Assembly: GCA_001970955.1 (NCBI GenBank)
Contig: MPUH01000018.1
Coordinates: 1 to 64,000 of the forward strand
Length of the DNA: 64,000 nt
Reading direction: 5' to 3'
Source: Stentor coeruleus
Taxonomy: Eukaryota; Ciliophora; Heterotrichea; Heterotrichida; Stentoridae
This document shows positions 41,450-52,381 of this stretch, piece after piece. Under the pieces are notes generated by a model. The model made no database searches and had not been told where the DNA came from. It was given only the letters and a program-made list of their open reading frames with translations. A program made the translations under genes and the position numbers. Position 1 is the stretch's first letter, and each line of letters opens with the position of its first letter.

Positions 41450-44400
41450 ATGCATAGGTGGTTTTTCTGCGATGATTCATCAAGTAGCAGCGAAGATGTT
41501 AGCTTGGCTGATGACTGTGAGTCAATAAGGTCAGTTGAAACAGTTACTAGTCAGGCAAATCCTTATGAGCTTAAACATCATCTATATGAAATGCCACTTT
41601 TTAGAAAACTTTCAGGAGAGGAAATATTACTTATGACAGAACTTTACTTGCCAGTTAAACGTCATAGAAATCAAACAGAAACATTAATAAGAGATTATCA
41701 ACAGATAAGAAGGGCCCGTACTTATAAAAGCCAACTAAATGAATTTTACTCTGAACTTGAACATTTAGAAAATGAAATTATTAGTGATAACCTTCTTAAA
41801 TCAGAATCTAATTATTTACTCAGTTATAAAAAATCACTTGAAAATTATACTGAAGAGAATTCGAAAACGTCTGAAATCCCTGAAGATTCAGAAGAAGAAA
41901 TTCCTCCAGAACTTAAATTTTTCCAGCTTGAAAATATTAGATTTCAAAAACCTGTAGCTAAAGTTCCTTATAAGATTATAAAATTTGATGAGAGTAACAA
42001 AGTTGGACCTACAGATTTTTCATATTTATTTGTTAATCAAAATCAGCCAACTGCATATTTTCCATGGACTACTCATCAAAATCCAACCTCTCAATCCAGA
42101 ATTTCTTTTTCAATTACTAAAGGACAGAAAGGACTAAACAAAATTTACAAAGGCCCAAAGCTAAATCCAAATTTTGAAAAATGGACTGATTTATGGGGTG
42201 AAAAACCCAAACCCACCTTAAAGAAATTATTTACAGCATTACCTCCTCAAAAACTGTTGAAATTTAACACTTCTAAACCTCATGCAGATTTTTTCTATGA
42301 GTCATTGCCAACTATATCTCAAATTAATTTAATGATATTTGATAAGTCTTCTAAAAAATCTAAAAGTATTAAAGATCGGATTTCAAAACAAAAAATAATA
42401 CCAGAATACTCAGAAAAAGTAGAGATTAATGATAGTGACAAAGCTGATGATGAATATGAAGAAAGTTCTGATGATGCTAAAGATGTTATTCAAAATCAAG
42501 CCCCAGTAAAAATACAAGACACTAATACTCTTCATCATTCAAAATGCGCTTATAAATATCACTTAAAGAAAATTTATTGGAGTGACCAAGAATTACTAAT
42601 GTTCCACAGACCTTATATAAATATTGAAAATTCAATAGAATTTTATTTAGAAGAAGATAAAGGAGATTATGAAAAACCACAAGAAAAGTGTTATAGTTAT
42701 ATAGAAATGCAAAAAGCTGATGATCTTTCTTTGATGACAGGTGATTTTATTGTAACTGAGCTTATAGAAAAATATCCATTGCTAATCTGTAATAAAGGAA
42801 TGGCTTCAAAGGTTTATAATTATTATAACAAAGAAGATGTATTATTTCCATATATGGGAGATATAGGAGTTTTTAAAGAATATAATTTATATCCTTCAAT
42901 AAGAGCTCTTGAACGTGGTGCATGCATTGCTTTATTAGAAAATAATTTATTTTTAAGCCCAATATTCAGTCATAATTCTAATCCTCAAGATTTTTTATTA
43001 ATCCGAACAAGTTTAAGTACATGGGTTACAAGATCGTTTCAAAAATCATATACATTAGGTCAGCAAGAACCTAAAATTGAAGTATGCCAACCAAAAACTA
43101 AAATTCATAGAGAAATTAATGATAGGCATGTTATTTCTTCAATATATAAGGCTATACATAAAAGCAACTCTATATCAAATGATTACTTAAAATCTTTATT
43201 AAAGGAAATGAATTATAAGACTTTAAAAAAAATTATGGGTGAATATAAGCTTGTTAAGTCGAATAATTTATGGACTTGTGAGAAATCTATTAGTAAAAAT
43301 GACCTTTTAAATTTAATGACACCTGAAGAGTTTTGTAGTTATGAAAGTATGATGTCTGGGATGAAAAGATTAAAAACGCATGGGATTTCTATATTTAGTG
43401 CAGAAAAAATCCAAAATGCAATTAAAGTTTTGCATAATGAATTTAATGATAGGAGGATAAAATATCTTCTAAACTTTTATGATGAATGTGTATCATTAAC
43501 TGGATGGAGTCTTTCTTCTAGCTATCTTAAAGGGAAAAAAAGAAAAAATTTCCAGATTAATGGTAGAGGGGATCCAACTTGTGGAAATTGTGGATATTCA
43601 TATGAAATTCAACTTTCTGATTCTAAATCGCAAGCAGATATTCAAAAGTACACTGAAGCTTTAATACGAAAAGTTCTTTCTAAAGAAATTCATTTATTAG
43701 GCAATGCTAGATATAAAGATTACTCAAGCGATTCTTCTGATGACGATGATATAATTAGTGTTGAAGATATTATTCCACAACCTGTTCGTATTTTAGATGG
43801 GAGAACAGGAATGGAAATATTACAAGATGAAGAAGAATGTTTACAAAATTTTATAAAGGATATAAATTCTTTGAAAGCATCATATCAAACTACAGAAAGT
43901 AAAAAGAAGAAAATTTTAAAAAGAACAACTATTTTACCAACTTTAGATGGTAAGTTTATGAAAAAGGTTCAGTATATAAGTGATCCTAATGAAATCGCTA
44001 ATTATTCATTAAAAAAAACTGTTGTACCAAAAATTTTCGTAAATAAGCCTAAAGTATCTGAGCAAGAACTACAAAAAAAAGCACAAGAAAAAGAACGAAT
44101 AAAAATTAAGAGGCAAATTGAGGTGCAAAAGAGGAAAGAAGAAAGGAAACTTGAAAAAATTAAGCAGAAACTGATAAAAGAACAAGAATGGAAAAATTTG
44201 TGTTTGGAAAAATATAACTCAGGAGCTGTTCTGTTTAATACTGGGACAAATTCTAATGTTAGGTGCAGCAGATGTAATATGATTGGACACACAAAAACTA
44301 ACAAAAAATTATGCCCTGCGTATATTGAGGAAAAATTAGAAATTGAAGCAGATTCAAGAATAGTTGTAAACATTAACTCTATTCCAGAAGAAAATCCTGA

Positions 44401-44872
44401 AACTGCCAAAGGGAAAAAAAAATCTAAAGCAAAGAAAAAAGTAATAAAAACAATCGAGACAGACTTAAATGTAAACAAACCTAAAACAAAATCCCGTCGA
44501 AATGTTGATGATATTGAACAAGTTATAATAAAAATTATAGAAGAAGAAACAGATAAAGATTTAATTAATTGTGAAAATGGGTTGATGAGTATGCTTGATA
44601 AATGTGAAAATGGTCACAAATGGGAAATAGAAGAATTCAAGCTGGCACTTCAAAAACTTTATGGTGAAGATTATGAATATCATGAAGATAAAATAGAAGA
44701 CCTTATTTTTAAGCGCGAATTGAAATCAGCTCCACCTCCTCCACTTAAAGAGAAAAAAGAAAGTAGAGTTAAAAAAGAAAAGGAAGAAACTAAACCTAAG
44801 AAAAAACCTCAAAAAGCAAAGAAGATTGAGCTTATTGAAGAATCTGATACTTTGATAATTAATATTAATTGA
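41450..44872 (+). CDS. TAF1: TFIID subunit 1 (TAF1), no bromodomain
   Basis: The scaffold subunit of the general transcription factor TFIID in the nucleus. The frame opens at a GTG (41441); the real start is the ATG at 41450, giving 1140 residues. The N-terminus is acidic and Ser-rich (DDSSSSSEDVSLADD), as in the TAND region that contacts TBP. The core DUF3591 domain is clear: KYHLKKIYWSDQELLMFHRP, then LMTGDFIVTELIEKYPLLI, GMASKVYNYYNKED and YPSIRALERGACIALLENNLFLSPIF. Later a zinc knuckle RCSRCNMIGHTKTNKKLCPAY follows a long basic helix. The C-terminus is Lys/Glu-rich and carries no bromodomain, unlike animal TAF1 but as in yeast. It ends in TGA, one of the few TGA stops here. Confidence 0.94.
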   Translation: MHRWFFCDDSSSSSEDVSLADDCESIRSVETVTSQANPYELKHHLYEMPLFRKLSGEEILLMTELYLPVKRHRNQTETLIRDYQQIRRARTYKSQLNEFYSELEHLENEIISDNLLKSESNYLLSYKKSLENYTEENSKTSEIPEDSEEEIPPELKFFQLENIRFQKPVAKVPYKIIKFDESNKVGPTDFSYLFVNQNQPTAYFPWTTHQNPTSQSRISFSITKGQKGLNKIYKGPKLNPNFEKWTDLWGEKPKPTLKKLFTALPPQKLLKFNTSKPHADFFYESLPTISQINLMIFDKSSKKSKSIKDRISKQKIIPEYSEKVEINDSDKADDEYEESSDDAKDVIQNQAPVKIQDTNTLHHSKCAYKYHLKKIYWSDQELLMFHRPYINIENSIEFYLEEDKGDYEKPQEKCYSYIEMQKADDLSLMTGDFIVTELIEKYPLLICNKGMASKVYNYYNKEDVLFPYMGDIGVFKEYNLYPSIRALERGACIALLENNLFLSPIFSHNSNPQDFLLIRTSLSTWVTRSFQKSYTLGQQEPKIEVCQPKTKIHREINDRHVISSIYKAIHKSNSISNDYLKSLLKEMNYKTLKKIMGEYKLVKSNNLWTCEKSISKNDLLNLMTPEEFCSYESMMSGMKRLKTHGISIFSAEKIQNAIKVLHNEFNDRRIKYLLNFYDECVSLTGWSLSSSYLKGKKRKNFQINGRGDPTCGNCGYSYEIQLSDSKSQADIQKYTEALIRKVLSKEIHLLGNARYKDYSSDSSDDDDIISVEDIIPQPVRILDGRTGMEILQDEEECLQNFIKDINSLKASYQTTESKKKKILKRTTILPTLDGKFMKKVQYISDPNEIANYSLKKTVVPKIFVNKPKVSEQELQKKAQEKERIKIKRQIEVQKRKEERKLEKIKQKLIKEQEWKNLCLEKYNSGAVLFNTGTNSNVRCSRCNMIGHTKTNKKLCPAYIEEKLEIEADSRIVVNINSIPEENPETAKGKKKSKAKKKVIKTIETDLNVNKPKTKSRRNVDDIEQVIIKIIEEETDKDLINCENGLMSMLDKCENGHKWEIEEFKLALQKLYGEDYEYHEDKIEDLIFKRELKSAPPPPLKEKKESRVKKEKEETKPKKKPQKAKKIELIEESDTLIININ

Positions 44873-44886
44873 CCTTAAAAAGGGCT

Positions 44887-44902
44887 ATTATACATGTATA
44901 AT
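44887..44902. repeat. Perfect 16-bp palindrome 3' of TAF1
   Basis: The sequence attatacatgtataat is its own reverse complement and begins 15 bp after the TAF1 stop codon. As RNA it could form a small hairpin; as DNA it could be a dimer binding site. No function is shown. Confidence 0.7.
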
Positions 44903-45489
44903 ATCTTATTTTAGCTTCCAAAGCCTCCATTTATTTATAATCTAAGCCCTTATGTTTCCATGAATAATAACAAAAAAATATATTATTTTATCTATATGTA
45001 ATTAGAATAAGTCACTTGATATACTATTTTACTATAAATCAATGACAATTATCTGATTTTTTCTTTTGACTGTGATCCCTTAGTCTGCAGTTGATATTAT
45101 ATATGTCTATAACGTCTATAATAAATTTTATTCCCTGAAAAATATGCTAGTTCTTCAATATATTATTTTCAATATTCTATTGAAAATAGTGCAAGCACTT
45201 GAATAATAAAATAAATATATTCTCATTAGTATTTTATAAATATTTCTATAATCATTACAATCTATTGTAATACTTCCTGAATCATGTTCATAATATTTTA
45301 ATAATAACTGTATTAGTACGTTTTAACTATACCTGTTGACTTGGTAATCCAAAATTTTCAAATTTTTCTAAACTAAAATTTATTCTTTTTAATATTTTGG
45401 TTTTATTTTACTATAGGGTAGTTAAAAACACGCCATAAAATTTTTATTACACAATTATATTTGATTTAGTGTTTTATGGGATAATGTAA

Positions 45490-45680
45490 TTTCGATATTC
45501 AAAAGATTTTAGATTCTATTTGTTGAAACTGTTTCTCTTCTATGATTTTCAAATTTGAGGAGTAGGATTTTATGTTATTACAAGTTAGAAGCTCAATGAA
45601 CATGATGAATTTAATCTGACCAGCATCATAAAGGTTCCTGTATGTTTTGTTGTAGATTTTTGCTTGGTTAATTTACCTCT
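45490..45680 (-). pseudogene. Possible decayed coding fragment, identity unknown
   Basis: About 57 codons on the minus strand are open between stops and look protein-like, with KTYRNLYDAGQIKFIMFIEL and later LKIIEEKQFQQIES. There is no start codon and no family match. It may be a gene remnant or chance. Confidence 0.2.
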
Positions 45681-46449
45681 ATCATAAATCAGGATGAAAT
45701 CATTGTGAAGAAATTTAGCATAATAGAAAATATACCAGGATCAGTTTTTAGACCTGAGCTATCATGTAATTTTTATTTTTGAAAAGTAAACCTATGTTTT
45801 TAGCTATTTAGACTTGCTGCTGTTTTAATCATATTCAAATCTTTTAAATGCTACTAGAAAAAATTATAAGTATAAAATACCTACTAATAATCATGGATTG
45901 AACTATAAAGTATAAGATAATTGAATTGTGCAATAGAATTATTAGCAGATATATTATAAAAGGCTATTTTTATGTAAATATAATTAAATTAGCCTATATA
46001 ATTACATTTTTAATCTGAATACCAGGAATTATTTTTAAAAATTTATTCAATCCATAATCTGAAAGAAAATCATACAGATATAATAATAATTATTATCAGT
46101 ATATTTATATCTCTATCATCATATATTAATTCTGCATTCATACTATACTTTATATGTCTCAAGCAAATCTAAATGTTAAAATTGGCATTTTTATCTGCCC
46201 AAAAGATTTAATATATAGTTTTATAACAAATATATAAAATCTATTTTAAGACTATCCTTTATATAAATTTTATTCTTAAGCATTTCAAAACCTTTAGGGT
46301 AATAGAAAAAATCCTTTAAAAAAATTAAATTATAACTTGTATTAGCATATTTATTTCAATTTAGAGATGAGTATATGATAGTAACTGCAATTACTCTAAA
46401 GTTAGAATGAAATAATAATCTATAAATTTCTTTGGTCTCTGCTATTAAA

Positions 46450-46533
46450 GGTTTATTGCTTGAAAATTAGATGTAAATTTCTTTGCTGCTATCAATGTTT
46501 ATTGCTTGAAAATTAGATATAAATTTCTATGAT
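46450..46533. repeat. Imperfect tandem repeat, 46-bp period
   Basis: The unit GTTTATTGCTTGAAAATTAG, followed by AT(G/A)TAAATTTCT, occurs at about 46451 and again 46 bp later at about 46497 with single-base differences. Confidence 0.8.
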
Positions 46534-47012
46534 AAATCATCTCTAATGATAAGACATGCAGATAATATTTAAATTGAGGGCTTAAATTTTGCGAATCCTT
46601 AGAGAAATTCTCTATCTTCTATATTAGCTAAGAATAATTAATCTGGAAACATATTAAGCATCTAGAAGTAAAAAATCCTGCACAACAAGTAGAGTTTTCT
46701 AATTCTGTCAAGACATATAATTTTTTCCTAGCTAATTTCTTTTTATTTCTTAACACATAAGCCTTAAAAGACTTAAAAGTATCAAAAATATTTCAAAAAT
46801 AATCACTGACATTGTTAGCTGATAAAATAATCAGTAGTTTTATATTTAAATCAAATATAAATATAAATTTAAACTCATGGTAATAGTAAGAATTCCTTTA
46901 AAACCTATCCATGATTAAATTTCTTTTCAAATTAGTATCCTTAATTTTTTTAGCCTAATATACACTTGTACGTAATAATCTTTTTAATTCAACATCTAAT
47001 TCCAACTTATAA

Positions 47013-48641
47013 ATGGGTAATCTTTGTTTTGGAAAAGATGATTCTAAATGGGCTGTCAGCACTTCACAGTCTAATAAGCATTTAGATTATACGGTACTTA
47101 ACACAGTACCAACCTCATTGCCAAAAAATAGAAATTTGTTCGAAAACGTCTACGAAATCGAAAATCGAAGACTAGGTTCTGGTAATTACGGAGAGGTCAA
47201 AAAATGCACACATAAAGAAACGGGTGTTGTCAGAGCAGTAAAAATATTGAACAAAGAGAGACTTGGCAGTACAAATCTTCATGATAACTGGTTTCTTAAG
47301 CAAATCCAAGTGTTAAACTTCATAAACCATCCATCTTTTATCAAAATTCACGAGTTCTTCGAAGACCGAGATCACTTTTTCTTGATCATGGACTATTATA
47401 AAGGTGGTGACTTGCTTCAAAAAATAAAATCCTGCCGAAAACTCCCTGAAGACCTATTAAAGAAAATCATGAAGCAGCTTTTAATCGGTGTTTCTTACCT
47501 ACACAATTTAAGGATTGTCCATAGGGACTTAAAACTAGAGAATATTCTTTTCAAAGAAAAAAACGGAGATGTGCTTGTAAAAATCATAGACTTTGATACT
47601 TCTGTAAAATTAACTGATAAAGGTGTTATTTCAGGGCTTTATGGGACTATTTACTATATGGCTCCAGAACTTATAAACCTAGAATACAATGAAAAATGTG
47701 ATATTTGGAGTTTAGGGATTATCATGTACGCTCTTTCTACAGGCGAACTTCCTTATACCGGCTTAAGCGACCATCATATTTTAGCCAATATCCAGAAAAT
47801 CCCAATCAATCTTAATAGCAATTTTTTACAACCACTTTCTGATGATGCGATTGACCTTCTTAGAAAATGCTTATCAAAAAACCCTAAAACACGTATTTCA
47901 GCTGAAGAAGCTCTGGACCATCCTTGGATTAAATCAGAGAGTTTCAATTCAGCAAAAAACAAAATTACTATAGAAAACTTTGATGTGAACTCAATCAAAA
48001 CCCCTGCTGTAAAAGATTTCCTTGTGTCAAATTTTACTATTGTTAAAGATTATACAATGCTTGATTTAGCTTTTTTGGAATTAGATGCAGACTATGATGG
48101 GATTGTCATGTGGGATGATGTTTTTGAATTTTTTAAAAAATTTTATGATGAAACTACAGCTGAAAATAAAGCTGATTCTCTTATATGTAAAATACAAGGA
48201 TGTCATGATGATAGGTTTACATATTCTGAGTTTCTTAATGCTGGTATTGATTTAAGAAGTATTCTTAATGAAAAAAGGATTTTGAAATTCATGATGACTA
48301 GGAATAAAGAAAAACGCAATAATGGAATAAATGAAGATTTTTTTGGGAAAAGCGTTAGGAGTATAAAAGTTGATAATGAAGTTGAAGAGTGGATGCAAGA
48401 ATTGGGTAATAGGGTTGATGAAGATATAACGCCGAAAGATTTACAAGATGCTATGCTTGATAAACTCTATTTAAACTCATCTGATAATAATGCATCTGGG
48501 ATTTTTGATGAGAGAGTTTTGGAAAGGAGTATGAGAGAAACTAATATTTTCGACTATGAAAAACATCATAAGAGATATGGAGCTAAGGATTTTGAAGTAA
48601 GTGCGTATGAAAAAATCAACATGAAGAGAGAGCAAGTTTAA
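47013..48641 (+). CDS. Calcium-dependent protein kinase-like (CDPK), EF-hands reduced
   Basis: A 542-residue protein starting MGNLCFGK, a myristoylation (Gly2) plus palmitoylation (Cys5) signal, so probably membrane-bound. The kinase domain spans about 47-306: LGSGNYGEV loop, Lys77, HRDLKLEN at 170-177 and APEL at 217-220. The metal motif is DFD (193-195) instead of DFG. After a junction helix, one calcium loop is convincing (D358-A-D360-Y-D362-G363 to D369). The following site (GCHDDRFTYSEF) is degenerate, and no further clear pair is seen, whereas typical CDPKs have four EF-hands. The C-terminal 130 residues are charged and helical. Regulation by calcium is thus likely but probably different from plant or apicomplexan CDPKs. 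Confidence 0.9.
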   Translation: MGNLCFGKDDSKWAVSTSQSNKHLDYTVLNTVPTSLPKNRNLFENVYEIENRRLGSGNYGEVKKCTHKETGVVRAVKILNKERLGSTNLHDNWFLKQIQVLNFINHPSFIKIHEFFEDRDHFFLIMDYYKGGDLLQKIKSCRKLPEDLLKKIMKQLLIGVSYLHNLRIVHRDLKLENILFKEKNGDVLVKIIDFDTSVKLTDKGVISGLYGTIYYMAPELINLEYNEKCDIWSLGIIMYALSTGELPYTGLSDHHILANIQKIPINLNSNFLQPLSDDAIDLLRKCLSKNPKTRISAEEALDHPWIKSESFNSAKNKITIENFDVNSIKTPAVKDFLVSNFTIVKDYTMLDLAFLELDADYDGIVMWDDVFEFFKKFYDETTAENKADSLICKIQGCHDDRFTYSEFLNAGIDLRSILNEKRILKFMMTRNKEKRNNGINEDFFGKSVRSIKVDNEVEEWMQELGNRVDEDITPKDLQDAMLDKLYLNSSDNNASGIFDERVLERSMRETNIFDYEKHHKRYGAKDFEVSAYEKINMKREQV

Positions 48642-49489
48642 GTTTAATCAGATATTTAATATCTTAATAATATATGAATTAAGATTTACTAGAATATAAT
48701 TGGGGATTTTAAAGTAAGATTGTAATTTATTTTCATCAGTTTTCCTTTTAGGTAATATTTGCTTGCTCAAATATAAATGCTTTTATATCTAATAAATATT
48801 AGTTGTTGTTTTGGTTTTAAATTTGTGAGATTGCTTTTAAAATTATATCTAATGATTACGCTTTTAGTTGACTAAGATAATATTTTATTATTTTTCTAAA
48901 TTGCATGATTTGTATAAAGACTTAAATATTACTTTATGTGTTGTTGCCTTACTTTAGCTATATCGGTTTGTTATTTTTTCCTCTAGTTTGGATTAAGTTA
49001 TTTGCTGTTATTTTTATATTAAGATGATAAAAGATAAAGAAATAGTAAGAGTTTATTATAAGAGAATTCATTATACGCACTATAAATTCATAAATTAAAA
49101 AGCATAACATCAAAAAACTTGAAAAACTTCCCAAAACCCCAAAAACAAATCATAAAAAAAGCCTTGGCCTTAGCACCCTCTACGATTCTCCCCACTATAC
49201 TAAGTGCAAAAATCCTCAAGCATAATGACAAATTCAAAATTTTCCTTTAAGTTATTGAACTTAACTATTAAAACAAATTCTCATACAAAATCTTCATCTA
49301 AAGTGCCCAAATTCCTATAAAAACATAAGCAGTTCATACAAATATTCAAATTATTGATTTCTTAATTGATTTACATTTTAACCTGTATAAAAAAACCAAG
49401 TAATCCTCGACACAATAAAATTCACTAGTTAATCCATAAAAAGCTTATTTTTATTATTATAAAACCTATGTTTTTGTATATTATTAGAT
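48642..49489. other. AT-rich intergenic, G-poor toward the right
   Basis: No gene or RNA is seen. From about 49060 the plus strand becomes C-rich and nearly free of G up to the next start codon. Confidence 0.5.
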
Positions 49490-52381
49490 ATGAGTTCACC
49501 TAAACAGCGAATCCAAAAACTCAAAAAGGATATACAAACCTTAAGCCAACATTTCACTACAAACATAGAGAAAAAAGTATTTAAACTCCCTTTACAATCA
49601 ATAAGAAATAGCCAAGACCAAGAAAGAGACGAAATACAGCAAAAAATAAACTCTTTCCGAATCGCAGCAAATGGTCGAGAGCAAACTTTACAAAACCAAT
49701 TAAAAGAACTCCAACAGAAACTTAGAAGTTTAGCTATAAAAAAACAAAATGAAGTCAACACATCTAGGCTTACAAAAGATTCATATAAAAACTTGCTTGA
49801 TAAACTAAGATTAGAACTTCAGAAAAACAATGATGAATATCAAATTGCCTTAGTTTCAGAGCAGGAGAAACAGCGAATTCATGAAGGTAAGTTTTTAGCA
49901 AAAGCTCAAGTATATGCTGAATCTTTAAGACCATTAGAGCAAGAAATAGTTATGTTAGAGAAGGTTAAAGAGATAATTGAAAATCAGTTTATTGGTTTTC
50001 AAGAAAAAGAGCAGGTTTTATTGAATAATATTTATATGTGTAAAGAAGATATTTATATGATTTTAGGGGGAAAAATAGAGTATATCAGTTTGAGGGAAGA
50101 ATTTGAAGCTAAAAACGAGATTTTTGTAGAAGAGTATATGGATGAGTTAGGGTATTTTAAAGAAAAAGATGAATATTATAAGAAAATCATAAAAAATACC
50201 AACATGATCATAAAATATAAAGAGGAAGTGCAAAGGTTACAAAGTAAACTGAGCTTTTGCTTAGTCAAAATCCTAAATAATCAAGAAAAACTATCTCAAA
50301 GCATTAAAGATATAGAAAGCATAATAAACTTTTCATCAGAAATTAAAAACTCGTTAGAACTTGGACGAATCGAAGACAATTTATCTAAAAAATGCGCTGA
50401 TTTAGATGTAGAGGATATAGTAAATTGTATATTAGAGATGAATAGTTTGGAGAAATTTGATATTGATGAAGTGATACTGAGATTGCAGTATAATGAGATG
50501 AGGAATATAGAAAGTCAATTAAGACAAGAGTTTGAGGTTGAGGAAAAGTATTTTTCTGAGAGTATTATAATGAAAAAGTATGAAAAATATAACACCGAAA
50601 ACGAAGAAGAGGATTTTAGATTGAGGAAACTTGGATTTAGAAATAAAATGGCGGCGATAAGTCAATGGAAAGAAGAAGTTGAGTTTATTATAAACCAAAA
50701 TATGCCGAATTATAGTTTTTTTGCACAAGATAAAACAATTGTTCAAGAGTTTTTAATAAACATAGGGAAAACTCAGAATGCTGAAGGCAAAAAAGACCTT
50801 GAGACCTTGGCGAATACTTATTTCAACAAAGTTAATATTAGATACAGTATGATCCAGAACTACAACTCACAATTAAAAGAGAAATTTTCCTTGAAACAAA
50901 AATACACCCAAAAAAAATTCAAAAAAAGAATAGAAATACTCAACTTGCAACTTGAAACTACAAGAGCTAAACAGCAAGTTCAAATCCTTTTAGACAAAGA
51001 AAAAAATATTAAATCAGAACACCCAGTCCTAAGTAAAAATTCTATAATCCAAACTTTCCTAGGCATAAAATCTAATATTTCCTCATGTGACAACCTAATA
51101 AATTCCTATACAAAATCAGTAGACTCAATTAAACTTTTAATAAAACACATCCAAAACCAGTTGCAAACCTTAAAAAGAACTAAATCCTTAAACAAACTTT
51201 CTCTTTCCGAAACAATTGAAGATCAAAAAACCACTAAACTCCAAATAGAAAAAATATTAGAAAAACAACATAAAACCCGATTAAGCCTTATGCCATTTAT
51301 CGACAATGATAAATTATTGATATTAAAAGAAAAAGTTGATAACCTAACATCAGAGTTATCAAAATCCAATAAGCAATTCATGGACTTTGAAACAGGTTTG
51401 CAATTAAAATTAACTTTTATCGAACAAGAAGAATCAATGCTTCGAAGTCAACAACAAGCTTTAGAGTCCGCTTTAAGGAATATAGAATTTGAAACAAGCC
51501 GTATAAAAAACATGGAGTCGCATTTCAAATATGATGATATGGATGCACCTAATCCTGATATTCTTTTAAGCCCATTTCGTTCAAAAAGTGCTTTAAAAAG
51601 AAGAAATGAAATGAGTAATAATGAGTATTTTACTGGAGAAATCAAAGATGGGAATGAAAGAAGCAGTATTATTGAAGGAAACCCTTATTTAGAATTAGTT
51701 GTTAAACCTTTAGGAAAGAAACTAATACTTAGTGCTGAGAGAAATACATCAACACCAATGAAAGTATTAAATAAAAAATATTATAGGTTTCGCTTAGAGG
51801 ATATAACACAAAAAGAGAAGGATTTTTTAGATAAAATTAAACCGTTACTTGAAGGAAGCGAAATTTATAAGAAATTCATCACGAAATCTACTGCTAAAGT
51901 ACAGAGTTTTGAAATTTTAGATAGTCTTAGAATCATGCCTGAACAATGTGGATATGCACTTAGGAAGTTTTTTTTACACAAATCTTTGAATAAAATCCAT
52001 GTCACACAGGCATTAAAGCCAGGATTTGAGTCGACAATATCAAGTGATTGTCTTATGGCACCTATTTTAAGCTTGAATACTATTTTGGTATTAAAAACAC
52101 AGGGACATTTGAATAAAGGCGACTTGGATTATGATAAAATTAATGATAAATCTAGAGATTTTGTTGGCTTGGATGGGAGTTCAGAGAGGTTTAATAAACA
52201 GTGCCAGAATATTGTGTATTACCCGTTTTGTATTGGGTTGGCTAAAGGAGAAAATATTGAGTTGATTGCCAAAGGATATGAAATACTTAAGCAGTGGGTT
52301 AATGGTATAAATGCTTTGGTTAAGTATAAAAAGCTTATCCCTAAACTTAAATCTCGTATAGAGGCATATACAACTGTTTAG
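49490..52381 (+). CDS. Long coiled-coil protein with C-terminal PH-like domain
   Basis: A 963-residue protein that I cannot assign. Residues about 1-690 are mostly coiled coil, rich in Glu, Lys, Gln and Asn. A short linker (about 690-770) precedes a C-terminal globular part. Its end (YYPFCIGLAKGENIELIAKGYEILKQWVNGINALVKYKK) has the beta-strand plus final helix layout of a PH domain, with the Trp of that helix at the expected place. That suggests a lipid- or cytoskeleton-bound scaffold, perhaps at the cortex. Composition of the coding strand is patchy: around 51001-51060 I count 13 C to 3 G, around 52141-52200 4 C to 16 G. No intron is needed. Confidence 0.8.
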   Translation: MSSPKQRIQKLKKDIQTLSQHFTTNIEKKVFKLPLQSIRNSQDQERDEIQQKINSFRIAANGREQTLQNQLKELQQKLRSLAIKKQNEVNTSRLTKDSYKNLLDKLRLELQKNNDEYQIALVSEQEKQRIHEGKFLAKAQVYAESLRPLEQEIVMLEKVKEIIENQFIGFQEKEQVLLNNIYMCKEDIYMILGGKIEYISLREEFEAKNEIFVEEYMDELGYFKEKDEYYKKIIKNTNMIIKYKEEVQRLQSKLSFCLVKILNNQEKLSQSIKDIESIINFSSEIKNSLELGRIEDNLSKKCADLDVEDIVNCILEMNSLEKFDIDEVILRLQYNEMRNIESQLRQEFEVEEKYFSESIIMKKYEKYNTENEEEDFRLRKLGFRNKMAAISQWKEEVEFIINQNMPNYSFFAQDKTIVQEFLINIGKTQNAEGKKDLETLANTYFNKVNIRYSMIQNYNSQLKEKFSLKQKYTQKKFKKRIEILNLQLETTRAKQQVQILLDKEKNIKSEHPVLSKNSIIQTFLGIKSNISSCDNLINSYTKSVDSIKLLIKHIQNQLQTLKRTKSLNKLSLSETIEDQKTTKLQIEKILEKQHKTRLSLMPFIDNDKLLILKEKVDNLTSELSKSNKQFMDFETGLQLKLTFIEQEESMLRSQQQALESALRNIEFETSRIKNMESHFKYDDMDAPNPDILLSPFRSKSALKRRNEMSNNEYFTGEIKDGNERSSIIEGNPYLELVVKPLGKKLILSAERNTSTPMKVLNKKYYRFRLEDITQKEKDFLDKIKPLLEGSEIYKKFITKSTAKVQSFEILDSLRIMPEQCGYALRKFFLHKSLNKIHVTQALKPGFESTISSDCLMAPILSLNTILVLKTQGHLNKGDLDYDKINDKSRDFVGLDGSSERFNKQCQNIVYYPFCIGLAKGENIELIAKGYEILKQWVNGINALVKYKKLIPKLKSRIEAYTTV

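Larger units (their letters stand above)
44873..47012. other. Long AT-rich intergenic with a palindrome, a tandem repeat and a possible remnant
   Basis: This 2.1-kb gap follows TAF1. It contains a 16-bp palindrome close to the TAF1 stop, an imperfect 46-bp tandem repeat near 46450, and a short protein-like stretch on the minus strand near 45490-45680. There is no recognisable gene or RNA. Confidence 0.45.

Noticed and set aside
44002-44478. 158-codon frame opposite TAF1
   Set aside because: It is the shadow of the Lys/Glu-rich TAF1 helix (reverse strand gives Phe/Ser/Leu).
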